DNA of 64,000 nt from Gammaproteobacteria bacterium 39-13 (GTDB lineage Bacteria > Pseudomonadota > Gammaproteobacteria > Berkiellales > Berkiellaceae). How positions within the stretch are numbered: the stretch's first letter is position 1; the number at the start of each line of letters is the position of its first letter. The translations under genes and the position numbers were made by a program. The stretch lies in NCBI GenBank assembly GCA_001898235.1, contig MKTN01000055.1:158171-222170 (forward strand), in the 5' to 3' direction. Below, one piece after another: positions 18,949 to 27,397 of the stretch. The notes beneath the pieces were generated by a model that saw only the letters and a program-made list of their open reading frames with translations, was not told the origin of the DNA and searched no databases.

Positions 18949-20069
18949 CGCAATTTTCAATGAGACGATTGCTTGCCCTTGTATATAAAGAATCACTTCA
19001 AGTTATACGCGATCCAAGCACACTTATGATTGCTGTCATTTTGCCGCTTATTATGATTTTTCTGTTTGCCTTTGGCGTTTCATTGGATCTTAACAAAATC
19101 CGCATAGGACTCGTATTGGAAGATACTTCGCCAGAGGCCAGAAGTTTAGCGGCTGCATTTCAAAATACGCCTTATTTCTCTGCTACCACAGAAACCAGTC
19201 GTTACAAACTTACTGAAGAGCTCGTTGCTGCTAAAATACGTGGAATTGTTGTTATTCCTCAAGATTTCACCAAAAATCTTAAAAGAGGAGAAATCGCTCC
19301 TATCCAAGTCATCGCTGATGGGAGTGAAACTAATACAGCAAGCTTTGTCCAAAGCTATGCTGAGGGCGTCGCTGCATTATGGTGGTTATCTTGGCAACAA
19401 GAACAAGGGATCACCGAACTACCATCGATTATTTCACAAGTCAGAGTATGGTTTAATGCAGAGATTAAAAGCAGAAATGTTATTTTGCCTGGTTCTTTGG
19501 CTATCATCATGGCATTGATTGGTACTTTATTAACAGCGCTTGTTGTAGCACGTGAGTGGGAACGCGGTACAATGGAAGCTATTCTTTCAACGCCTGTTCG
19601 CATTAGTGAATTTATTATAGGAAAAATGATACCTTATTTTCTATTAGCGATGGGCTCCATGCTTTTTTGTATAGCGCTTGCAGTGTTTGTATTTAAGGTT
19701 CCATTTGAAGGCTCTATTTTGGTCTTAATGTTGGCTACCGCCATTTTCTTGTTAGCAGCACTTAGTCAAGGACTGCTCATTTCTATTATATCTAAAAATC
19801 AATTTGTTGCGAGCCAAGCTGCTATTAATGCGGCCTTTTTACCTGCCTATATGCTTTCCGGTTTTTTATACGAAATTCAAACCATGCCATTACCTATCCG
19901 AACATTAACCTATTTGTTTCCACCTCGCTATTTCGTTTCAATTATTCAAACAAGTTTTTTAGCGGGTGATGTATGGGCTCTCATTTTGCCTGATATGCTC
20001 GCTATGCTAGGTCTTGGTAGTTTTTTCCTCATGTTGGTTATCAAAAAAAGTAAAAAGAGTTTAGAATAA
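18945..20069 (+). CDS. ybhS: ABC-2 type exporter permease (YbhS-like)
   Basis: The 374-residue membrane protein has one N-terminal helix (about 22-44), a large extracytoplasmic domain (about 50-170) and five C-terminal helices, the standard ABC-2 layout. VVAREWERGTMEAILSTP near 198-215 is the conserved cytoplasmic coupling segment. It pairs with the next gene to form a heterodimeric channel. Length agrees with E. coli YbhS. It shares a single base with the downstream start (TAATG at 20067-20071). Confidence 0.9.
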   Translation: MTQFSMRRLLALVYKESLQVIRDPSTLMIAVILPLIMIFLFAFGVSLDLNKIRIGLVLEDTSPEARSLAAAFQNTPYFSATTETSRYKLTEELVAAKIRGIVVIPQDFTKNLKRGEIAPIQVIADGSETNTASFVQSYAEGVAALWWLSWQQEQGITELPSIISQVRVWFNAEIKSRNVILPGSLAIIMALIGTLLTALVVAREWERGTMEAILSTPVRISEFIIGKMIPYFLLAMGSMLFCIALAVFVFKVPFEGSILVLMLATAIFLLAALSQGLLISIISKNQFVASQAAINAAFLPAYMLSGFLYEIQTMPLPIRTLTYLFPPRYFVSIIQTSFLAGDVWALILPDMLAMLGLGSFFLMLVIKKSKKSLE

Positions 20070-21184
20070 TGAAATGGGTACGATTAAAAGCAATTGTTAT
20101 CAAAGAATTACTTGCGATTTTACGTGATAAAAAGGCACGCTTAATTCTCGTTATTCCGCCTTTACTTCAATTAATTTTATTTGCAAATGCTGCTACCTTG
20201 GAAGTACGAAATATTTCAATTGTTTACTGCAATCAAGACGGCGGTTGGTATAGTCACGAATTAATTCAAAGAATAAAAGGCTCACCATATTTCTCTCATG
20301 TTTATGAAGTGAAACAAAGTAAAGATCTTAAAGCAGCCATTGATGAACAAAAGGCTATAGTGGGTTTAGAAATCCAATCTGATTTTTCAAGAATATTAGG
20401 CCAAGGAGGCATGCCCAAAATTCAAATTATTCTTGATGGACGAAAAACTAATTCATCACAAATTGTACAAGGTTATGTAGCAAGAATTATCCAAAATTTT
20501 AATAATGACATTCTCGCTTTACAAAATATCAATCATGTTCAAAGTGTAACAGTTGATTTTCGTAGCTGGTTTAATCCAAATTTAGACTATGTATGGTATA
20601 CCGTTCCACATTTAGTGGGAATTTTGAGCATGGTAATTGGATTAATTGTGACGGCGCTATCGGTTGCTCGCGAACGCGAAATGGGAACATTTGATCAATT
20701 ACTGGTTTCACCACTTGAAATTCGAGAAATTCTTGCAGGAAAAATGATCCCCGCAATGTTCATTGGTATTAGTGAAAGCACATTGATTATGATCTTAGCC
20801 ATGTCTATTTATAAAATTCCCTTTCAAGGCTCATTTTTATTGTTTTATCTCAGCTTGATCGTTTTCGTGATATCTATCATTGGGATTGGTTTATTTATCT
20901 CCTCCTTGTCCCAAACACAACAACAAGCGACCCTTGGCACTTTTGTATTTATTATGCCAACCATCTTGTTATCGGGATTTGCTACCCCTATTGAGAATAT
21001 GCCAACCTGGTTACAACCTTTCACCTGGGTTATTCCACTTAGCCATCTTTTTGTTATTATCAAAGGCTTATTTTTAAAAAATATGGGAGCGATGGAAGTA
21101 TTATGGAATATTTGGCCAATGATCATTATTGCGCTATTCACCTTAACAATCGCAGGCTGGATGTTTAAAAGAAGACTAGAATAA
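20069..21184 (+). CDS. ybhR: ABC-2 type exporter permease (YbhR-like)
   Basis: The 371-residue partner permease has the same topology: a helix at about 22-40, a soluble domain to about 170, then five helices. VAREREMGTFDQLLVSPL near 205-222 is the ABC-2 coupling motif, and LLSGFATPIENMP near 306-318 is typical of this family. It is last in the ybhGFSR-like operon. Together the four genes encode a tripartite exporter needing an outer-membrane channel such as TolC encoded elsewhere. Confidence 0.9.
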   Translation: MKWVRLKAIVIKELLAILRDKKARLILVIPPLLQLILFANAATLEVRNISIVYCNQDGGWYSHELIQRIKGSPYFSHVYEVKQSKDLKAAIDEQKAIVGLEIQSDFSRILGQGGMPKIQIILDGRKTNSSQIVQGYVARIIQNFNNDILALQNINHVQSVTVDFRSWFNPNLDYVWYTVPHLVGILSMVIGLIVTALSVAREREMGTFDQLLVSPLEIREILAGKMIPAMFIGISESTLIMILAMSIYKIPFQGSFLLFYLSLIVFVISIIGIGLFISSLSQTQQQATLGTFVFIMPTILLSGFATPIENMPTWLQPFTWVIPLSHLFVIIKGLFLKNMGAMEVLWNIWPMIIIALFTLTIAGWMFKRRLE

Positions 21185-21284
21185 CATCCAGCTGATAATT
21201 AAATATAAGCCCCTTCCTGCCGATTTCAAATCATAGTCTTTGCGCATTCTTCATACAAATGAACTAACAGCTCAATAGGTGTAC

Positions 21285-22430
21285 ATGAAATCAGCAAAAC
21301 CAAGGGACATTGAACGCATCGCTTATGTATTTCAAGGAGGCGGCGCCTTAGGTGCTTACCAGCTTGGTGTTTTCAAAGCTTTAGAAGAACATGATTATCA
21401 CCCTGATTGGGTCATTGGAACGTCTATAGGTGCCATCAATGCTTGCATCATCGCTGGCAATGAACCGCAAGATAGAGTGTCTAAATTAGAAGACTTTTGG
21501 AATACCGTCTCACGCTCTATATTACCTGGTTTCTCTCCAATGGATGAAAAAATCCGGCAGTGGTACAACTTTATCAGTGCGCAATCCAGTTTGTTTCTTG
21601 GACAACCAGGGATGTTTAGCCCTCGCTTTAAAAACCCATTATTAGAATATAACGGTTCAGCCGATACCATTAGTTTCTATGTCGCAGATCCACTGAAAAA
21701 AACCTTAGAACGATTAGTAAATTTTGATCTACTCAACAGTGGAAAAATTCGTTTAACCCTTGGTGCTGTAGAAGTACAAAAAGGAAAAGCTGTCTTCTTT
21801 GATACCAATAAGCAAAAAATTGGACCTGAGCATGTCATGGCTAGCTGTGCGTTGCCACCGGCATTTGCTGCGGTCAAAATCAATAATGAATATTTTTGGG
21901 ACGGTGGTGTGCTGAGTAATACTCCTGTTCAAGCGATTATTCATGACTCACATCACGTCAATACTTTATGTTTCATGGCCAATTTATTTGACTCATTTGG
22001 TCTAAACCCTAAATCTTTAGATGATGTTATGAAGCGCTATAAAGATATCATGTACTCAAGTCAAGATCGAATGCACTTAGAAGCCTTCCTTGAGATCTTA
22101 CGTTTAAGACGAGAAATTCATTTCCTTTACCAAAAAATGCCAGAGGCTTTAAAAAAGGATGCAGAAATTAAAAAACTCTATGATCGCGAGTGTATCGATC
22201 ATGTGATGCATTTTGTTCGATTTCTTTATACTGCACCCCATAGCGAACTTTCTTCCAAAGATTTTGAATTTTCAAAATTATCCATCGAGGAACGCATCAA
22301 GGCAGGCTATGAAGACGGTCAAGTTGCGGTTGAAAAGGCGCCTTGGCTTGAACCTATGCATGCTGACATTGGCGTTGGTATTCATGAAATTTGCTCACAT
22401 GCAACGGTAAGGACTCCTTGGGGAGAATAA
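21285..22430 (+). CDS. Patatin-like phospholipase
   Basis: The 381-residue protein has the patatin catalytic set: oxyanion loop GGGALG at 18-23, nucleophile elbow GTSIG at 45-49 (Ser47) and the DGG motif with Asp206. It should act as a lipid acyl hydrolase, and in intracellular bacteria such enzymes may act on host lipids. The C-terminal third (about 230-370) resembles the DUF3734-type extension found in many proteobacterial patatins. ATG 21285 is chosen: AATAGG lies five bases upstream, while the in-frame GTG at 21279 overlaps that site. No signal peptide is seen. Confidence 0.9.
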   Translation: MKSAKPRDIERIAYVFQGGGALGAYQLGVFKALEEHDYHPDWVIGTSIGAINACIIAGNEPQDRVSKLEDFWNTVSRSILPGFSPMDEKIRQWYNFISAQSSLFLGQPGMFSPRFKNPLLEYNGSADTISFYVADPLKKTLERLVNFDLLNSGKIRLTLGAVEVQKGKAVFFDTNKQKIGPEHVMASCALPPAFAAVKINNEYFWDGGVLSNTPVQAIIHDSHHVNTLCFMANLFDSFGLNPKSLDDVMKRYKDIMYSSQDRMHLEAFLEILRLRREIHFLYQKMPEALKKDAEIKKLYDRECIDHVMHFVRFLYTAPHSELSSKDFEFSKLSIEERIKAGYEDGQVAVEKAPWLEPMHADIGVGIHEICSHATVRTPWGE

Positions 22431-22513
22431 CCTTCGTTTCTTGCCTTTTAATTAAGTTATCTTCATAATACTCAGTGCATAATTAAAAATAGAAAGACAT
22501 ATACTCGAACCAG

Positions 22514-22614
22514 TTTGAATTTAGGCGCGGCGCCAAGCGAACAAATCCCCAGGCGCGTACGCTTTAGTACGTAACTGGGGTGAGAGAGCGATGGCAACAA
22601 TGCCTAAATTCAAA
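22514..22614. repeat. ERIC-like palindromic repeat, copy 1
   Basis: A 101-base element has perfect 13-base terminal arms (TTTGAATTTAGGC at 22514-22526, GCCTAAATTCAAA at 22602-22614) and an inner palindrome CCCCAG (22547-22552) / CTGGGG (22575-22580) around GTAC-N6-GTAC. The core AATCCCCAGG ... ACTGGGGTGAG is strikingly like the centre of enterobacterial ERIC/IRU elements. It ends 14 bases before the phosphotransferase start, so it would be in that gene's leader. A diverged relative lies at 60431-60530. Confidence 0.7.
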
Positions 22615-22628
22615 ATGGAAAGAGTATA

Positions 22629-23555
22629 ATGAGTCATCGTTGGGATCAAACTATTAATATTACCCCAGAAATTGCCACAACCTTACTTTCTTCACAATTT
22701 AATGTAACTGTTGATGAAATATCTGTACTAGGGGAAGGTTTTGATAATATTGCATTTTTAGTGAATCACTCCCTGGTGTTTAGATTTCCTCGTCGAGAAT
22801 TAGGCGTCATGTGTATCGAAAATGAAATGATGCTTCTGCCCCATCTTGCCGGCAAGCTTTCATTTCCTTTTTCTCATCCTACCTTTATAGGCACCCCTAC
22901 TGATCTCTACCCATTTCCATTCGCAGGGTATCCGCTTTTATCAGGTGTTCCCTTGTCGCAAGCAGCTTCTCATCCTATCAGTGAAATTAGCTTTGCTAAG
23001 CAATTGGGACAATGGCTAAATGAACTCCATGCACTGCCTGTCTTAAAAAAGCACGCTGGCATGATCAAAGGAGATCAAACCTGGCGCCTTAATCTTAAAC
23101 AGCGCAAAGAGGTATTACTAAACAACATTGAACAGTATGAAAAAATTTATGTAGACGCAGATTTTTCACCTGAAATTCTTATAAATACCTTCCATCATTT
23201 TCATGAAAAACAATTCATACATGATAAAGAATGTTATTTACATGGTGATCTTTATGCAAAACACGTTCTTGTCGATAAAGCTGGCTCTTTAAACGGATTA
23301 ATTGATTGGGGTGACACTCACATTGGACATCCTGCGATTGATTTATCAGTTGGTATTATGATTTTTTCAGATAATGCTTTAGCGCATTTTTTCAATAGCT
23401 ATGGCAACATCGACGACAATATGATACAAACCGCTGTTTTCAGAGCTTTTTGTCATGGTTTTGCTGCCCTGCCTTATTTCACTTTGATACAAGATGTTAA
23501 CGGTTCTGCTTGGACACGTGCAGCTTTACAAAGAGCCTTACAAATGGGGAAATGA
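22629..23555 (+). CDS. Aminoglycoside/macrolide-type phosphotransferase family protein (APH fold)
   Basis: The 308-residue protein has the kinase fold of the APH family: N-lobe FDNIAFLVNHSLVFRFPRR with the probable ATP-binding lysine position replaced by Arg, catalytic loop HGDLYAKHVLVD starting at His205 (Asp207), and metal-binding IDWGDTHIGHP at 225-235. Such enzymes phosphorylate antibiotics or cell metabolites; substrate cannot be assigned. It starts with ATG 22629 after GGAAAGAG. The ERIC-like repeat lies immediately upstream and a decayed gene follows, so the locus looks recently rearranged. Confidence 0.8.
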   Translation: MSHRWDQTINITPEIATTLLSSQFNVTVDEISVLGEGFDNIAFLVNHSLVFRFPRRELGVMCIENEMMLLPHLAGKLSFPFSHPTFIGTPTDLYPFPFAGYPLLSGVPLSQAASHPISEISFAKQLGQWLNELHALPVLKKHAGMIKGDQTWRLNLKQRKEVLLNNIEQYEKIYVDADFSPEILINTFHHFHEKQFIHDKECYLHGDLYAKHVLVDKAGSLNGLIDWGDTHIGHPAIDLSVGIMIFSDNALAHFFNSYGNIDDNMIQTAVFRAFCHGFAALPYFTLIQDVNGSAWTRAALQRALQMGK

Positions 23556-23576
23556 TCCGTATTTTATATTTCCGCT

Positions 23577-23803
23577 CGTTCCTTAAGTTTATCTTACTTG
23601 CATGGGTTACTCTTAGATCCTCTTAAAATCGACAAATCCTTTATTGATTCACTAGAAACTGATTCTGCAACAAGTAGCGTAACATTGCTGAAGATATTGA
23701 AACACAAGCGCAGGTGGATTACTTGATAGCGCATGGGATTGAATACGGTCAAGGATGGTTCTTTGCCAGCGATGCAGGCGAAGGATTTTATTCGATTCTA
23801 TGA
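23577..23803 (+). pseudogene. Remnant of an EAL-domain cyclic-di-GMP phosphodiesterase
   Basis: Two frames together recall the C-terminal half of an EAL domain. From 23577 one frame reads RSLSYLHGLLLDPLKIDKSF then IDSLETDSATSS, matching the SSLxYLxxLPxDxLKIDxSFI segment. From about 23688 another frame reads IAEDIETQAQVDYLIAHGIE then YGQGWFFA, matching the AEGVET...QG(Y/W)xF segment, and it stops at 23803. The joining region lacks roughly 15-20 residues and shifts frame. The N-terminal part, including the EAL motif, is gone. This is a decayed fragment. Confidence 0.7.
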
Positions 23804-23865
23804 ATGTCGACTACAGCCAGGCGAGGGGCAGACTCAAAGGACGGGTTAGGAGGGGGCGAAGTACA

Positions 23866-23945
23866 GGAGGGATTGTCTCGGACCTCGCCCTTCGGGCGCA
23901 CTTCGTGCGACCAAAACGGCATTCCTGCCGTTTTGGTGAACCCTC
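23866..23945. repeat. Structured repeat module A with split tRNA T-arm motifs
   Basis: On the minus strand the module reads GAGGGTTC (23938-23945 complement), 63 bases of hairpins, then AATCCCTCC (complement of 23866-23874). These flanks match the two halves of the T-arm of the adjacent tRNA-Ser. The insert holds a TTCG-loop hairpin (CGCCC/GGGCG), a CGCAC/GTGCG hairpin and a perfect 10-bp stem CCAAAACGGC/GCCGTTTTGG at 23911-23936. GC content is well above the surroundings. Long open frames across it are by-products of this structure. Confidence 0.55.
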
Positions 23946-23991
23946 TGCTCGGGTTCTCATCCCTTTTCTAACCCCCAAAAATCAAAAACCC

Positions 23992-24016
23992 AATATCACA
24001 CACGCGTGATATTTTT
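23992..24016. terminator. Hairpin between repeat modules
   Basis: AATATCAC (23992-23999) pairs with GTGATATT (24006-24013), followed by TTT on plus. On minus a GGGTTTTT sequence follows. It occupies the same place relative to module A as the strong terminator does relative to module B, so each module seems to carry its own terminator-like stem. Confidence 0.4.
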
Positions 24017-24021
24017 GCTCC

Positions 24022-24139
24022 GGGAGGGATTCGCAAGCTTGGCTTCGCCTACGCTTACTCACCCTTCGGGCGCCTACCGGCGTCCAAAATCGCTCGCATT
24101 GCCTTCGGCAATGTACGCTCGCAATTTTGTCGAACCCTC
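24022..24139. repeat. Structured repeat module B with split tRNA T-arm motifs
   Basis: Flanks GGGAGGGATTCG (24022-24033) and CGAACCCTC (24131-24139) are exactly the two halves of the tRNA-Ser T-arm found intact at about 24242-24260, here separated by 97 bases. The insert contains ACCCTTCGGGCGC as in module A and nested stems, including CATTGCC/GGCAATG within CAAAAT/ATTTTG. Both modules are followed by TGCTCGGGTTCTCATCCCTT, an identical 20-base string. Modules A and B are therefore diverged copies of one element. Confidence 0.55.
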
Positions 24140-24175
24140 TGCTCGGGTTCTCATCCCTTTTCAGACCCTAAAAAT

Positions 24176-24226
24176 AAAAAACCCTTTTATCAATTAAGCT
24201 TCGCTTCATTGATAAAAGGGTTTTTT
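24176..24226 (-). terminator. Strong terminator downstream of tRNA-Ser
   Basis: CCCTTTTATCAAT (24182-24194) pairs perfectly with ATTGATAAAAGGG (24208-24220), and flanking A6/T6 extend the stem to 19 bp. It starts six bases after the tRNA 3' end on the minus strand and is followed there by a T-rich tract (complement of TAAAAATAAAAA). It could also act on plus-strand transcripts. Confidence 0.85.
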
Positions 24227-24231
24227 ATTTT

Positions 24232-24322
<91 letters not shown>

Positions 24323-24462
24323 GGAAGGCTGAAGATTATACCAACTCCTTGCCAAAGAAACGAGTCCTATCTTCAACTGTAAAAAATTACATAGTTAACA
24401 CACCAATATATAATTCAACTAAGATATTCAGATGACCTAACACTTAAGTATGGCAATCTTCA

Positions 24463-24897
24463 ATGGGGCTATATCGCAGTCAAAAAAGAGTTAAGGGATG
24501 GCCGTGGATATTAGGTATTACAGGACTTCTCATCCTTATTACAACCTTATTGTTATGGGAAATAAAACACAACCCCAAACATGCTCACGCCAAAGGAGTG
24601 AAAATCTGGGTGATCAACCCTATTGAAAAAAACACCTTAAAAAATTCCTCTACTCAATCTCTTGAGAATAGTGCTTTTTTTATCCCAAGTAGTGCCGTCT
24701 TTGTCGATATAAACAAAAGACAATATGTATGGGTAGTAGATCCCAAACGCATGATTATCCATCGTCGAGAAATTAATGGCAGGCAATATTCACCATATGA
24801 TATACAAGTCAGCCAAGGGCTAAAGGAAGGTGAACTTATCATCGAGAATGGCGTCACTAATATGTATGAAGGTATGAAAGTTAAAATATCGAAATAA
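24463..24897 (+). CDS. Membrane-anchored stand-alone C-terminal domain of an efflux adaptor (RND-MFP-like)
   Basis: The 144-residue protein has one N-terminal membrane helix (about 13-35) and then a short extracytoplasmic domain. FFIPSSAVFVDINKRQYVWV and a later GLKEGELIIENGVTNMYEGM segment match the membrane-proximal end of RND-type membrane fusion proteins (P-x-SAV ... VWVVD ... GLKxGExVI..G ... GMKV). The lipoyl, hairpin and barrel domains are absent, and no fragments of them lie upstream. It may be a relic that kept its frame or a small regulator of an efflux pump. The next gene begins 12 bases later. Confidence 0.6.
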   Translation: MGLYRSQKRVKGWPWILGITGLLILITTLLLWEIKHNPKHAHAKGVKIWVINPIEKNTLKNSSTQSLENSAFFIPSSAVFVDINKRQYVWVVDPKRMIIHRREINGRQYSPYDIQVSQGLKEGELIIENGVTNMYEGMKVKISK

Positions 24898-24909
24898 AGG
24901 GAACAAAGC

Positions 24910-25164
24910 ATGAAACATCTCTCGACTAAACAAAAAATTAAAATTTTAACGAAAGAAATAAAGGAAACAGCTAAAGAACTCGAAAAAATGCTGAAACATT
25001 TAGAGCGGTTGAAAGCAAAAGAAGAAGAAGAAAATAAAAAAATTAAGGAAGAAAAAAAGAAAGCGCAAAGAATAAAAAATGGTAAAAAATTGAAACAACA
25101 CGCAAAACGTGCTAAAAAGCACTTCAAAAAAATCTTATCACCTGTCACTAAACACTTAAAATAA
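24910..25164 (+). CDS. Lysine-rich coiled-coil protein
   Basis: The 84-residue, strongly basic protein is a nearly continuous predicted coiled coil (about 8-60; e.g. KEIKETAKELEKMLKHLERL) with a tail of Lys/His/Arg (KKLKQHAKRAKKHFKK). An AAGGGAAC ribosome-binding site precedes ATG 24910. It follows the adaptor fragment in the same direction. No family is recognised. The composition would suit nucleic-acid or acidic-membrane binding, but that is inference only. Confidence 0.6.
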   Translation: MKHLSTKQKIKILTKEIKETAKELEKMLKHLERLKAKEEEENKKIKEEKKKAQRIKNGKKLKQHAKRAKKHFKKILSPVTKHLK

Positions 25165-25181
25165 AGAGAAAAAAGTTATAC

Positions 25182-25976
25182 TTATTTTAAAAATCTTATA
25201 ACAGTCATATAAATACTAATTAAGATAATTAAAGAACCTGCCAAAAACATAACGATTCTAGGTGGTAAATACCTGATAGCAAATGCTGCTAGCGGCGCAG
25301 CAATAGCACCTCCGATTACCAATCCCACTACAATGCGCCAATGTGGTATACCAATAGCGGCAAAAAAAATGATAGAAGAACTTAATGCCGTAAAAAATTC
25401 AGCTAGATTAGCAGTGCCTACAGTATAGTGCGGATCGCTTTCATCTTGTGCTAATAAAGAAGAACTTACAATACTTCCCCAACCACCCCCACCTACAGCA
25501 TCACAAAAACCTCCTATAAAACCTAACGGGATCACCCGATAAGGATGATGTGAGCGCTTCTCACGTTCTAACGCCTTATTGATTAAATTCCTCACTTTAT
25601 CCATCCAATGCATTTCACGTATTGCTTTGTAAAGAATGATCCCCCCCATCAAAAATAAATAAGCAGAAATAAAGGGTTTTATCATTTTAGCCGGGATATA
25701 GGAAAGTAATAAGGCACCTAGTATGCTACCGAGAACACCAGGAATAATAAGACGACGAAAAAGCCTATAATCAATATTTTTAAACATCATGTGTGAAAAA
25801 CCAGAAATACCGGTCGTAAAGATTTCAGCCGTATGGATAGAAGCGCTCGCGGCACTAGGAGGAACACCCATCCCTAATAAAACGCTCATGCTAATTACAC
25901 CATAGGCCATCCCCAACGCGCCATCGATAAGCTGAGCAAAAAAACCAACGAATGCAAATAAAACGATTTCATTCAT
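25182..25976 (-). CDS. Sulfite exporter TauE/SafE family membrane protein (TSUP)
   Basis: The 264-residue protein has about eight helices and the two TSUP repeats: FAQLIDGALGMAYG near residue 13-27 and FIGGFCDAVGGGGWGS near 153-168. These proteins move small organosulfur or carboxylate anions across the inner membrane. It lies ten bases after the Usp gene on the same strand, so the two are probably co-transcribed. Substrate unknown. Confidence 0.88.
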   Translation of the reverse strand: MNEIVLFAFVGFFAQLIDGALGMAYGVISMSVLLGMGVPPSAASASIHTAEIFTTGISGFSHMMFKNIDYRLFRRLIIPGVLGSILGALLLSYIPAKMIKPFISAYLFLMGGIILYKAIREMHWMDKVRNLINKALEREKRSHHPYRVIPLGFIGGFCDAVGGGGWGSIVSSSLLAQDESDPHYTVGTANLAEFFTALSSSIIFFAAIGIPHWRIVVGLVIGGAIAAPLAAFAIRYLPPRIVMFLAGSLIILISIYMTVIRFLK

Positions 25977-25986
25977 AGCATATTAA

Positions 25987-26436
25987 CTAACGTTTACTGC
26001 GGATCAATAATATAGGGATGGTAGCTTTGTGCATAAGATTCTCAGCCTGGCTGCCAAACAAGATCTGCTTGAGCCCACGTTTTTTATGTGTTCCAACGAT
26101 GATTAAATCCGCTCGCCAACGCTTTGCATCTTTCAATATCATATTATCTATTCGATTAGTCAATTTGAATGACTCTATTAATTTTACTTCCACTTTAACT
26201 TTCTTCTTCTGCGCAGTCTTTTTTGCTTTCTCTAAAATTTTTTCAGCAGCCTTTTTCAAACTTTTCTGTAATGAAACTGCATCAATGCCTTCAACACCAG
26301 CAGTGAGCGCAATATAATCAATTGAATGAACAATGCGTAATTTACATTTTTGATCTTTGCTTAGATCTATCGCTTTGCTTAACGCAAAGTTGCCAACCCT
26401 GCTACCATCTACTGGAACTAAAATGCGCTTAAACAT
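25987..26436 (-). CDS. Universal stress protein (UspA family)
   Basis: The 149-residue protein opens MFKRILVPVDGS, the UspA N-terminus. Its C-terminal nucleotide loop reads GTHKKRGLKQILFGSQAENL, where the usual second glycine (GTHG) is Lys, so ATP binding is uncertain. ATG 26436 is chosen because it begins the conserved strand and has TAGGT upstream. The frame is open to an ATG at 26478, which would add 14 unconserved residues. It precedes the TauE/SafE gene in a two-gene operon. Confidence 0.9.
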   Translation of the reverse strand: MFKRILVPVDGSRVGNFALSKAIDLSKDQKCKLRIVHSIDYIALTAGVEGIDAVSLQKSLKKAAEKILEKAKKTAQKKKVKVEVKLIESFKLTNRIDNMILKDAKRWRADLIIVGTHKKRGLKQILFGSQAENLMHKATIPILLIRSKR

Positions 26437-26562
26437 TTTTTTACCTATTAAACTGTAATTTTTTTCAATCCATAGCAATATTTTTCAGTTGTTTATTTAT
26501 TATAGACTGAACAACGTCTATGCTAAATAAATGGGGGCTTCCCCCTCTTCTAATAGTAAAAC

Positions 26563-27387
26563 ATGGCAAATTCATTCAGCAATTGGATCATAAAAAAAGT
26601 AGGGCATTGGCTTCTTAAAAACGAGCCGCCTCATCGCGCTTATTTAAGTGATTTCCATCAAATATGCAAAGAAATTCTTCCTGGGGATGTGTTACTAATA
26701 GAAGGACGCAATCGGATCAGTCATATTATTCAGCAAATAACACGCAGCCCCTGGTCACATGCTGCACTCTATATTGGGACTATCCCAGGTATCGAAGATC
26801 CTGAATTACGTGAAAAAGTAAAAGCAGCCTATAGTGGTAATCCTGAGACACAGTTGCTTATCGAAAGTGAAGTTGGCGAAGGCACAATTGTTTCCCCCAT
26901 TAGCAAATACGGCTCCGATCATATAAGATTACTTCGACCACAAGGCCTTACTACACCCACTATTCAAAAAGTGATTGGTTATGCGATAAACCGCTTAGGA
27001 AGAAAATATGATTTTCGTCATGTTTTTGATTTAGCACGCTTTTTGTTTCCATGGGGGCTTTTTCCTAGACGATGGCGCTCTAGCTTATTCCAACATAATG
27101 CACTCCAACCTACAGAAGACATTTGCTCTTCTATGATAGCTGATGCCTTCTACTCCGTACATTTTCCCATATTACCTTTAGTGCAACTAAATGATGCTAA
27201 AAATGTAGAGTTGATCCAGCGCAATCCTAGATTATTTACTCCCAGTGATTTTGATTACTCACCTTATTTTAATATTATCAAATATCCCATATTTAAATTG
27301 AGCTCAGACCTTTTACCAAATGACTTACCCTGGAAAAAGGGAGTGATAAGTGACGATCTTGGGATCCACGATGATCCAGGACAATAA
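26563..27387 (+). CDS. YiiX/NlpC-P60-like cysteine hydrolase
   Basis: The 274-residue protein fits the permuted papain-like YiiX/YebB group: LPGDVLLIEG near 38-47, His66 in SPWSHAALYIG, and Cys188 in EDICSSMIADAF, in the circularly permuted His-before-Cys order. Members cleave or modify lipids or peptides at membranes; the substrate here is unknown. No signal peptide is seen. The pentapeptide-repeat gene starts 10 bases after its stop, so the two are co-transcribed. Confidence 0.75.
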   Translation: MANSFSNWIIKKVGHWLLKNEPPHRAYLSDFHQICKEILPGDVLLIEGRNRISHIIQQITRSPWSHAALYIGTIPGIEDPELREKVKAAYSGNPETQLLIESEVGEGTIVSPISKYGSDHIRLLRPQGLTTPTIQKVIGYAINRLGRKYDFRHVFDLARFLFPWGLFPRRWRSSLFQHNALQPTEDICSSMIADAFYSVHFPILPLVQLNDAKNVELIQRNPRLFTPSDFDYSPYFNIIKYPIFKLSSDLLPNDLPWKKGVISDDLGIHDDPGQ

Positions 27388-27397
27388 GGAATGCATT

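Noticed and set aside
23755..24197. Two plus-strand frames (23755-24009 and 24006-24197)
   Set aside because: They run across hairpin-rich repeat modules and contain the same inverted repeats in different frames; they have no ribosome-binding site or protein-like pattern.
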